DNA of 64,000 bases from Diatrype stigma. Taxonomy: Eukaryota > Ascomycota > Sordariomycetes > Xylariales > Diatrypaceae. The stretch lies in assembly GCA_022225965.2 (NCBI GenBank), contig JAKJXP020000007.1, positions 62,001-126,000 on the forward strand, in the 5' to 3' direction. The notes under the pieces are model-generated. The model was not told the DNA's origin. It searched no databases and saw nothing but the letters and a program-made list of their open reading frames with translations. Positions 1-9,543 of this stretch are shown in pieces (positions within the stretch are counted from its first letter, which is position 1; each line of letters starts with the position of its first letter). The position numbers and the translations under genes were made by a program.

Positions 1-2023
1 GGTAGGGGCCGCGTTGACCTTCGGGTTTGAGATGACAGAAATGGGCGCCGTCATAGCAATCATTTCCCTAAGTTGAAGGTGACTTGCATGGACAAATGAT
101 TCCTGTGCTATGGTTATCGTTGGTCGTTCCAGCATCATTTGGTGTAATGATATCGAGAAGTCGGAGACTGGTTTGGTTGAATCTCTGGATGGATACCCGA
201 CACATTTAAGTGTGATGCAGCTGATACGATGTGTAGGGTTTCTTTACCATGGTGGTCCAGACTCTATACCGCGGGCTCTTAATACTTACTTACCACAAAG
301 GTAATGAACTCCGCCGTAGCGTAGTATGTGCGCTGCTTCACCTGATACACTAACACATCGTCTTATCATCACCAGTAACCACCAGGCGTAATCCAACAAA
401 ACCGTTTCGTTTCATCTTGTTCGTAACCGCTCGATATGTCAGTGTTAGCGCCATCGAAGAGGCAGGTCTCGATTCACTAACTAATAATCGCCAAGCCTGT
501 CGAAGCTGAATTGTTTCATGCCTTACCATAACCCCACTTAGAGCAAAGGAGAATATACCCGTTTGCGTAAGCTAGTTGTGTCAGGCTACCCTGCCTAGAC
601 CCGGTAGGGTAGATCAATCGAACTTTGACTTTGCGCTAGCCACAAATACTACATACATACGAGGCGCAAACAGCCAGTATATCCAGGTAGCTTATGTATT
701 GCCGCCATATATTTTTACTTACCAAGTACTTGCTGGTACTTATGCGTTTTAAGAATCATTATTTTTAACGAAAATTATTAATATCCAAATATAAAAAATA
801 GTTTATAAATATTATATATATATATATTTACATATAAATCAATCAGAAAAGCTATTTGCTTATCGTTTTGATACGTGCATCGTCGTCGCCAAAATTGCAG
901 CAAAATGGCAGCAGGTGTGGCTTGGTTGCTATACAAATCAGGCAATTGGTGGGGGGAATGGCGGCTAGCGGCCAAGTCAATGTTCGATTGATCTTACGTC
1001 TCGCCTAGACCCTGCCTTAAGCAGTCCTTCATCTTATTGTGCCCTAATCAGTGAATATACCCCTTAAGGGGCCAGGTTTGGTATTACTTTTCGCAGCGCC
1101 TTTCCCTTTTCCTTCCATTGCTCCATTTCCCCACTGGATCCTGCCAAAGCACACCGGCCTCTCCCGTCATCTTGGCACGTCGTCGGACAATTGAGGCTGT
1201 TGAGGCTCTTGATCAGCCTATGATCATCCTACCCCAGCTCTGATCATGGGGATCACGAGGATCATGAAGTTCCAGTGATCTACCTACAGCTCAGAGATCG
1301 TCAACTCAGCTGAGGATGTCTATACTTTACCCTCACAGCAAGCAACTAGTTATAGATGACCAATGTATATTGAGTTGATTGTAGTTATCGTTTTGCTACG
1401 CGCCTGTCGGGAATATGTATCGGGAACATGTAGCGTGAAGTACGTATGTGCCCCTGGCCGGCTGGCCCTGTCTGCGTTCCAACCAGGTGGTCACCGTTCC
1501 CAATAACCCCTGGCCGAAGAGGCCTAATGCCGCCAGTTCCGCCACCATTGAGCCCATATCCCGTTCGTTTCTTCGTCCAGAATACTAGTTCTAAGCAGGG
1601 TATAGCTAGAAGGCCAAATCAAATTTGCGTGTATGCGTTTGTGGAGTTGGCAGGGTCTGGGATGTGATTATAGTCGGCAAGTCAATCCGAGATGGCCGTA
1701 GTCTTCCACTGGTAGTCGTGCCTAGTCGACGGCCCCTTGCCGTCGCATGTCTACTTAAACGGCAGAGCCTCCCATCTCAGCCATCATTTTGGTTTCAGTT
1801 CTTCAGTATTCTCGCACACCCAAGTTGGTCTTTCACTTCCGTTCTTTATACTTGTTATCACACACGCTCTCTCAGAGCCTTGCCATTCTTTCTCTCCAGG
1901 TGGGAACTATATACTACTTTTATCTGATTTGATACTTTGTCCCATTCACTTTCCAAATCGAACTACCATTCCACACATCGTGCAGAAGAAACAACCAAGG
2001 TATCATCCAACCAAACAAGCAAA
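1..2023. other. intergenic, upstream of AA9 gene
   Basis: No gene is supported here. The stretch around 760-860 is AT-rich with an (AT)n run near 808-830. A cluster of GATC/TGATCA words lies at about 1210-1280. The last 250 bases (about 1780-2020) are C/T-rich, then A-rich just before the AA9 start codon, as is usual for a fungal promoter and 5' leader. Short open frames at 110-304 and 1446-2039 have no recognisable protein features. Confidence 0.6.
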
Positions 2024-3172
2024 ATGTCTAGCAACATGAAGACTTCCTCCCTGGTCGCGGCTCTGGCCTCCGCCGCCACCGTCGCCGCTCACGGTCACGT
2101 CAGCAACATCGTCATCAACGGCGTGTCGTACCAGGGCTACGACCCTACCAGCATGCCCTACCAGCAGGATCCTCCCGCGGTCGTCGGGTGGACCGCCGCC
2201 GACACCGACAACGGCTTCGTGGCGCCTTCTTCCTTCGGGGACCCTGATATCATCTGCCACAAGTCGGCCACGCCCGGCGGCGCGCACGTGGAGGTCGCGG
2301 CCGGCGACAGCATCAGCATTCAGTGGAACACGTGGCCGGAGTCGCACAAGGGGCCCATGATCGACTACCTGGCGGCCTGCAGCGGCGACTGCGAGGACGC
2401 CGACAAGACGGCGCTCGAGTTCTTCAAGATCGACGGCGCCGGCTACGACGCCGCCACCTCGACCTGGGCGTCGGACGTCCTGGTCGCCAACAACAACAGC
2501 TGGCTCGTGCAGATCCCGTCCAACATCGCCCCCGGCAACTACGTGCTCCGCCACGAGACCATCGCGCTGCACTCGGCCGGCCAGGCCGACGGCGCCCAGG
2601 CCTACCCGCAGTGCTTCAACCTGGCCGTCACCGGCTCCGGCACCGACGTCCCCGCCGGCGTCCTGGGCACGGCGTTGTACAAGGAGGACGACGCCGGCAT
2701 CATCGTCGACATCTACAACGGCCTGACCGAATACACCGTCCCGGGCCCGGCCCTCATCGACGGCGCCGTCTCCTCCGTCGCGCAGGCCACGTCCGCCATC
2801 ACCGCCTCCGGCACCGCTACCGTCGGTGCTGGTAGCGGTAGCGGCGCCACCTCGGCTGCTCCCACCTCGGCTGGCGAGGCGACCTCGCAGGCTTCCCCCA
2901 CGTCTGCTCAGCCAACCACTGCCCAGCCAACCACTGCCCAGCCGACCACTGCCCAGCCTACCACTGCCCAGCCTACCACCGCTGCGCCTTCCACTCTATT
3001 GACGTCGACCCGTGCGCCAACCACCTCGGCAGTACCCGCTCCCACCGGTGGAGTTAGTGCCGCTGCCCTCTACGGGCAGTGCGGTGGAAAGAACTGGACT
3101 GGCGCTACCAGCTGCGCCGAGGGCACCTGCAAGGTACAGAACCCGTACTACAGCCAGTGCATCAACGCTTAA
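2024..3172 (+). CDS. AA9 lytic polysaccharide monooxygenase with C-terminal CBM1
   Basis: Secreted copper enzyme that oxidatively cleaves cellulose or related beta-glucans outside the cell. Single exon. I start at 2024 (AAAATG context, 382 aa); the next in-frame ATG at 2036 gives the usual signal peptide [10 protein letters not shown]. Cleavage after VAA exposes His (residue 23 from the 2024 start), the first histidine-brace ligand. The second ligand is His108 (mature about 86, in [10 protein letters not shown]). The axial Tyr is in QAYPQC. The catalytic domain runs to about residue 250. A Ser/Thr/Pro/Ala linker with tandem TTAQP units follows, then a CBM1 ([15 protein letters not shown] ... 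YYSQC) that targets cellulose. The frame also opens further upstream (to 1937), but those residues would precede the signal peptide. It is convergent with the thiamine-diphosphate enzyme gene downstream. Family assignment is secure; substrate range is not visible. Confidence 0.95.
   Translation: MSSNMKTSSLVAALASAATVAAHGHVSNIVINGVSYQGYDPTSMPYQQDPPAVVGWTAADTDNGFVAPSSFGDPDIICHKSATPGGAHVEVAAGDSISIQWNTWPESHKGPMIDYLAACSGDCEDADKTALEFFKIDGAGYDAATSTWASDVLVANNNSWLVQIPSNIAPGNYVLRHETIALHSAGQADGAQAYPQCFNLAVTGSGTDVPAGVLGTALYKEDDAGIIVDIYNGLTEYTVPGPALIDGAVSSVAQATSAITASGTATVGAGSGSGATSAAPTSAGEATSQASPTSAQPTTAQPTTAQPTTAQPTTAQPTTAAPSTLLTSTRAPTTSAVPAPTGGVSAAALYGQCGGKNWTGATSCAEGTCKVQNPYYSQCINA
2909..2983 (+). repeat. 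15-bp tandem repeat in AA9 linker
   Basis: Five near-identical copies of a CAGCCNACCACTGCC unit encode the TTAQP repeats joining the AA9 catalytic domain to CBM1. Copies differ mainly at third codon positions, so the array is coding and probably length-variable between strains. Confidence 0.85.
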
Positions 3173-3631
3173 GATGGAAATGACGGATTGTATGTATATA
3201 AGTAGGGGTGGTAGGTAAAGGGGGGAGGGGAAACTTTGACATTTTTTGTATATACCTAAGAGCTAGGGATAGCTTTACCTAAACGGTATCATTTTTATCC
3301 GAAGATTTATATTATTTGCCTTCACATATGAACTTCTCCTTTGGAACCTTTGTTAGTGGCTGTCGCGGAAGTCATCCGTGGGAAACTATAGCAGCTCCAA
3401 GGATAGGGCTCATATTAACAACTAAGAAAGCTAAGGTAGGGGTAGGAAAGGAAGGATGCATATTCATACCGAGACAACTTGTACGGGGGCAAGGAGACAT
3501 CGTGAGACAAGCTCCTGAACTTTCTCCTGCTAGCTATGGTAGAACTCGTAGGCTATTTGCCGCAATAATGCCCAAGACGTGATAACCGGAAGTCAGCGTT
3601 GATGAAATACGCAAACCCATGCGCAAGATCC
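3173..3631. other. intergenic between convergent genes
   Basis: Shared 3' flank of the AA9 gene and the thiamine-diphosphate enzyme gene. It contains AT-rich stretches (about 3240-3320) suitable for polyadenylation of the plus-strand gene. No gene seen. Confidence 0.6.
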
Positions 3632-5827
3632 TTACAACTGAACTTCGATCAACATCCCTTTCCCCTCTTCAGCAACCCTCGAAGTTGCATGCTCAAGCGC
3701 CTCCTTGAACTCTTTCACGGTTGTAACTCTCACACCTTTCATCCAGCTCTCGGTTCCGTCTCTCATATCACTCACCCAATTACCTTCAGATCCAGCGGCC
3801 GCCTCCGCCAAAGCAGCATAGTTTGGCGTCGGCCGAAACGAGAGGTTCATCTCTTCATCACCCGCCGACGCGTTCAAACCACCCGGGTATACGAGTTCAG
3901 CAGAGTTCCGAGGAGCCTTCCAGCCTAAAAAGCTATGGGTTAGTGAAAAGCGCAAAGTCGAAGATTGGTTACTTTGGGAACGGTGTCATATTGACGCCAC
4001 TTACCCCCGTTGTTCAAGACGATAGTCAGAACCGGGATCTGATATTTACTAGCAACCCATATCGCGCTTGATGGCGCTGCATCCATGAAGCTCCCGTCAC
4101 CGACTACGTGACACACGAGACTCGGTTTGGGCCCGTCCGGCCCCTCCAGGTCTTGTAGAGCCATCTTCACACCTAGTGCAGCACCGTTGCTCCATCCGAT
4201 TCCCGTGGAACCGCAGTTGATCCAGCTCCCAGGCCGATCTGGGCGTATTTGGTCGGAAAGGCCATGCGCCGCTGTGATGCTCTCAAGGACGAAGGTAGTC
4301 GAACTTGGTAGTGACGCCTTCAGAAGATGGCCGACGTTATGCTCGTCTAGTGCTTCTTGGTCTCCAAGCCGACAACGGGCTGCGATCTTGCCGAGGCGGG
4401 CTTTATAGGCCTCCAGTTGAGCAGCCTTGCGGGCTGCATACTTGGAATCCCGGAGAGCATGTAGCAGTGAGCTGTCACTCTTGATATAGGCAACTAGTTG
4501 CTTCAGGGAAGTGTAGCTTTCCGCTTTCCAACGTCCGTTGGCCGGGAAGAAAGAGACTGGCATTTGTTGATTAAGGGGGTCGCTATCTACCTGGTATATT
4601 TTGGCATTCTTTGGGGGTGGGTTGCGAGCAGGGATCCAGGGAACATCACAATCTAGCACCAAGATAACATCTGCATCTCTGGTGCATTCGTCAAAACCGA
4701 GGCGGAAGCCTTCAGAGGCCGGGTGTGAAAAGGGAAAGCACATATCGCTACCGCCCGTGTCGTGGACACGAATACCGGGAACGAGGTTAACCAGCTCAAC
4801 GAGGACCTCCGGCGTCCGGCGGTCACGGCCAGAATACCCAGTAATAATAAGCGGCCGTTCGGCTTCGACAAGCGCTGTCGAAATGCTTTGGATAGCATCA
4901 TCTGGAAGCGCGCTAGGTCCGATCGGCACCCATTGCTTTTGATCCAGTGAGTATGGTTGGATTTCTTCGGCCAAGGTCTCTCGTGCGCTAGCAACATATA
5001 CCGGACCTCGTGGCGTGCTGTTCGCGAACTGTAATGCTCGTCCAATAGTTTGCTTAGCATTGAGCCCAGTCCGTATTTCGCCAGTATACCTGCAATATTG
5101 CCGCACGATAGCTTTCTGGTCCGGAGCTTCTTGAAGCCAATGTTGGTATTCCGTTCGCGACCCGAGAAGCTCCCCTGATTCGGTATATGGGCAAAGACCG
5201 GCGAAGATGAAAACAGGAACGCGTCCTATACTTGCGTTGTGAATACCGTGGCCAAGAGCCTGTGTACCGACATCGACGTGAACCAATACAGCTTGCGGTC
5301 GGCCCGATACTCGTGCAAAGCCATCGGCCATAGAAATGGCAGTAATCTCAGATGGACATGTAATGATCCTGGGCCATGAGTCGGGCCGCTCCCTCTTACC
5401 CTTTATGATAGCCTCTATCAGAGATGGGTGATCAGACCCAAGATTGACAAAGCATGTTGTTACTCCAGCCTTCAAGAGTGAGTCAAGTTGACGGTCAATA
5501 TGAAAGGTACTGGACATACCTCCCAGAGCCCGTCGAAGACGGCAAACGCAGTTGTGTAGCTGCTTGAATGTTAATCCATCCCGACTCGACAGTTCGCGTA
5601 CATCGATGATCAATTGGCCCAGGTACTTACGATGCTGAAGTAGAATGAGACGTAGTAGTTCTGCGATGTTCGAGGGAAGCAGTAGCGGTGATAGGCATCG
5701 ATCTTCTGTTGGACCAAACTGCATAGTAACGGGCAGAAACCAACGAACGGGACCTACCTCCCTTTAAAAGGGTATTGCCAATTGCCGAGCCCGGGATGAC
5801 TCGAGCCAGAGCGTTGACGAATGCCAT
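3632..5827 (-). CDS. thiamine-diphosphate-dependent enzyme (acetolactate synthase-like)
   Basis: Member of the acetolactate synthase/benzoylformate decarboxylase-like superfamily; the substrate is not deducible. Model on the minus strand: exons 5827-5631, 5562-5520 (43 nt), 5469-4005, 3924-3632; 665 aa. All introns are GT-AG and the frame closes exactly. The short exon encodes SYTTAFAVFDGLWE, which joins AGVTTCFVNLGSDHPS as expected for this fungal family; reading straight through from 5724 gives an unrelated N-terminus. The N-terminal 60 or so residues are rich in Arg, Ser and Ala with no acidic run, like a mitochondrial presequence. The catalytic Glu is in CPSEITAISMADG. The cofactor motif GDG ... 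NN (26 residues between) is split by the last intron just after NNGG, resuming WKAPRNSAELVYPGG. A 39-nt in-frame GTAGGT...CAG stretch in exon 1 (5748-5786 region) is probably too short to be an intron. Convergent with the AA9 gene. Confidence 0.85.
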
Positions 5828-6675
5828 TTTCGCGCAAGAGCGACGATTATCGTCGCCGCCGTGAAAAGAGAGATGGCGTGTGTATTCTGGACGTATTAAT
5901 TAGTAAGGATAACAGTTTGGTGAGTGCCTAAAGGAAAAGTCACAATGGAGAAATCATTCACTGGAAGTAAGTACGGTGTCTACCCGCCCAGATATTACCC
6001 ATCATGTAAGGGGGCATCCAGGCCGGGCATACTTGCGTTATGCAGAGGCTGGGCCTAGGTTAAGGAGACCCGGGCAGCCCGGGGTATGTTTGTTTGCTCA
6101 CCCCTTTGTGATGGTATCTGGGCTACTTTTAGATATATGACAAGCAGTAGGATTGAGGAAAAGGAACCTTAGGCCCATTATAATGTAATCTTGTCTAGTT
6201 ACAGGGGGCTTTAGGCCCAGCCAATCATCGTCGCCAACGTCGCCAACAACAGCAAATCTGAGGTGGGTGACACTTCAAGTTGCATCGCGTTAGTTCGTGC
6301 TTACCACTCCGCCGGGTTATAGGAGCCTAGCAACTCGGCCCGAGTCCCGAGTCGTTGTTGTGTAGCTTATGTATAACGGCTCGAGGCGCAGTAACTCGTT
6401 CGACCCCGGCCCTCAACCTATCGTGGCAAGATGTTGGTTGATTGAGCCTAGGTAGGCAGAAATCGCATTGCCAACCATTACTCCAGCTAACCAGACTTCT
6501 CATTTCGATTTTCTCAATTACAAATTTATGATACCGTGACTTCCAGCGTGTCTTGCTTTGTGAAAGACGAAAGTGTTTTGACTTACATCGGATATTTTGA
6601 TAATGACTATGGCGTACAGCACCTATCAGATGTAGTCTAGAGGCCTCCACCCCCGCAATCCAATATAGTGGCATA
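5828..6675. other. intergenic between divergent genes
   Basis: Divergent promoter region between the minus-strand thiamine-diphosphate enzyme and the plus-strand HET gene. I see no gene and no clear TATA box; open frames at 6327-6871 on the minus strand overlap the HET first exon and look like shadows. Confidence 0.5.
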
Positions 6676-8853
6676 ATGATCTGCGCCGTTTGCCGCGAGG
6701 GGCTAGAAGGCATCTGGGACCCTCTGAAAACCAAGAGGGTGGGCTTAATCCGGGACTTCCCAGATGTGCTCCGTATGGTGTATCCGGATGTTGAAGATAA
6801 GTATGAGTTCGAAGAGGAAATCCTAAGTAAGCCTTTTCCATCCGAGCCCATGTAGCACTGTTTACCGGCAATGATGCTTACCTGGGATTGTCAGAAAAGC
6901 ATGAGCTTGCCGAGCCAGAACACTACGTGTTCGGGCACCATGTGGATTACGACTCCTTGCTCAGATCACAGGAACAAGGATGCGTTGCCTGCATCCAATT
7001 TGACCATGATCGCGACGATGAAAGCGAGATCTTCAAAAGCCTGAACTACTTTTCAGTGTTCACTATACTTTTACCTCGTGCCGGCATACCGCGACCGGAG
7101 ATCACTTTTTTCGCGGGTCAAACATTGTGTTACATCCCTCTTGAGATGCTTCTTCACGATGGTGAGTCGTGCTCTATACGTAGATAAAGGAGTATCCATA
7201 TATGGAGGAGCTAATCCTTACATTGACGTAGAGAACGACCCCCTTAATGGCTCAATCGGTCCATCTACATCGGACGCATCGACATGGGCCTTGATAGAAA
7301 CATGGCTAGAAGAGTGTCTGAATTCTCATGAACATTGCGCGGCCCAGCCACTGGGCGGGTTCGTTCCTACTCGCCTTTTAGAGCTGAGTTTCAGGGAGGA
7401 CCAAGGGATCTTTCGCTTGGTGTCTGGGTCTAAACTCGAGTCCGAAGAACACTACGCTACCCTAAGCCATTGCTGGGGACCAGGGCCCGCAGACAAGAAA
7501 CTTCGGCTCTTAGGGAAGACCGAGTCCATGTTGAGAGACGGCATGCCGGTCGATATTCTCCCTAAGACATTCCGCCATGCCTTCGAAGTCATTGCGAGGT
7601 TCGACATTCGCTATATCTGGATTGACCGCCTTTGTATCATCCAAGATTCAGCTGATGATTGGCGAAGGGAGGCTGCTACCATGCAAACGGTTTACCGCAA
7701 CGGGTTCTTAAACATTGCTGCCTTGGGTGCTAAAGATGACCAAGAAGGATGTTTCTTCGACCGAGACCCGTTGCAAGTTGCCCCAACAGTTTTCAGTCTG
7801 CTGAGTGCTGATGGCCGGGGGCCCAAGGGACTTTACAGGCTCGAGGAGGAAGACGACCACTGGAAGGAGACCTTTGGCGGAGAGCCGCTGCTCTCCCGAG
7901 CATGGGTGCTACAGGAACGGGCCCTTGCTGCCCGAAACCTCTACTTTGGCCGGAAACAAGTGTTCTGGGAATGCTTCGAATCCAACCATTGCGAGACATG
8001 CCCCAAGACTACACTAGTAAAGTCTTTAGGTTCGAGCAAACACGCATCGCTCACTGCTGGTACGGATCATGAGCCGTATGCCTGGAAATCATTGATTAAT
8101 GTCCGGCGAGAAGGGGCTCAAAGGGGCTTGATGCAGCAATGGAGCGCGGCTGTGCATGAGTACTGTGAATGCAGCCTCACCTTCCCAAACGATAAGCTAG
8201 TTGCTCTGTCAGGACTGGCAAAGCATATGCGCAACAAGTTGAGCGATGAATACCTTGCAGGGCTTTGGAGGGCCACGATGCCAGGGAGCTTGCTGTGGAC
8301 GGTCAAGAAGCCAGGCCGCCGACCACCCACGTATCGTGCGCCCTCCTGGTCGTGGGCATCCCTCGATGGCGATATCATCACCTCCAAAAGTACTGTTACC
8401 CCCCAATACGTTAACCTCGTTAGGGCCCACATTCTTCCTCGCGGGGAGGATGCCACGGGGGAGTTAGTAGGGGGTCATATTCACCTCCACGGCCCACTTT
8501 GTATCGCTGCAGGTATCAGGAGGAGCAAGGAACCGAATAGTTACAGCAAGCTGATAGGGTCTCTTCATCATCCAATCACGAAGACCATGATCAATGTTGA
8601 TTTTACCGGCAATGATGTCTACTTTGATACGGATGATGATCTATACGACCAGGTCGCTGTGCTCATATTCCGTGCGGATCCTCTAGTCTCACTGTCTGCC
8701 ACAGAGTGCAAAGGACTTGCGTTTGTCGCTGAAGGAGGCCCAAAGGCAATGTACCGCCGCGTGGGCTATGTAAGGATGAAGATGTCGGAAGATGAGGATA
8801 ATTTGAGTCTGGTTCTAGATGGGTGTCTTTTCACTATAATAGAGATTATATAA
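6676..8853 (+). CDS. HET-domain protein, tandem copy 1
   Basis: Heterokaryon-incompatibility (HET) domain protein; family members take part in non-self recognition and cell death after hyphal fusion. Exons 6676-6826, 6895-7161, 7232-8853; introns of 68 and 70 nt, both phase 1; 679 aa. The N-terminus begins MICAVCREGL, and a second CxxC (CVACIQFD) follows in exon 2 after an HHVDYDS stretch, suggesting a small metal-binding module. The HET core shows LSHCWG, IWIDRLCIIQDSADDW and MQTVYRNGFLNIAALG; the C-terminal part carries RAPSWSWASLDG, common in this subgroup. It has the same exon architecture as the next gene, so this is a tandem duplication. No TATA box is evident close to the start. Splice choices are supported by the paralogue's parallel sites. 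The partner or recognised signal is unknown. Confidence 0.88.
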
Positions 8854-9543
8854 ATGCCCAGATACCACAGCATATCGACTGTATACGTATAGAACGTACT
8901 TACTACGTACAATTCTACACAGCCGTATAGTTACAACAGCAATAGGTAGTTCCAGTGGGGAGTGGGTGGGGAGTATCTGTGTCTTGAGACGATCATTGCC
9001 TTTCATAGCGGTCTTGCTCTACACAGTCGCCAGGTTTAAACAGCATAAGTAGAATTTTCCAATGGTATCCGATGACCAAAAGTTAGGCATCCGAATCCTT
9101 ATGTTCTAAGTATAACTTATAAGTAGTTATATAACCGCCGGCTCCTGGACCCAACACTCATGCAGTCCAACTGTCACTGTCAATGAGTATCATGGGAACG
9201 ATCCTGTTAAGTAGCTGGGGCTGTGTGGCGCTTTCACCAAGTTGTCGGGTCTTCCGGGGACAAGCCTGGCCTATCAATGCGGTGCACCCCGCTAAGGACC
9301 CCTACGATGATGAGGCAACCCGGCCCAACTGCAGACCGCGAAACACGGAATCGACTTGCTCCTAGACGCCCAGAAATAACTCGTTCGAATAACGCCCCGG
9401 AAAACATCTTATATAGATGGGATGTTTTCATCCAGGATAATGAAAAAAACCATGGCATTTCCATTAATTCTCAGTATGTGTTTTGTATAACTACAATCTA
9501 ATGTCTGCGCTCTCTGCTTGCCGACAACACTTGATGCACAGCT
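8854..9543. other. intergenic between HET paralogues
   Basis: Spacer between the tandem HET genes; AT-rich 3' flank of copy 1 (about 8860-8950 and 9090-9140), then the promoter of copy 2. No gene seen. Confidence 0.6.
9410..9416 (+). promoter_or_regulatory. TATA-like box of HET copy 2
   Basis: TATATAG lies about 130 bases upstream of the ATG at 9544, a plausible core-promoter position for a fungal gene. Position-based inference only. Confidence 0.35.

Noticed and set aside
2003..2572. Long open frame antisense to the AA9 gene
   Set aside because: GC-rich shadow of the real coding strand; no motif, and the sense strand has an unambiguous AA9-CBM1 protein.
5748..5786. 39-nt GTAGGT...CAG as an intron in exon 1 of the thiamine-diphosphate enzyme
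   Set aside because: Shorter than usual fungal introns and in frame; both versions give a presequence-like N-terminus, so I kept it as coding.
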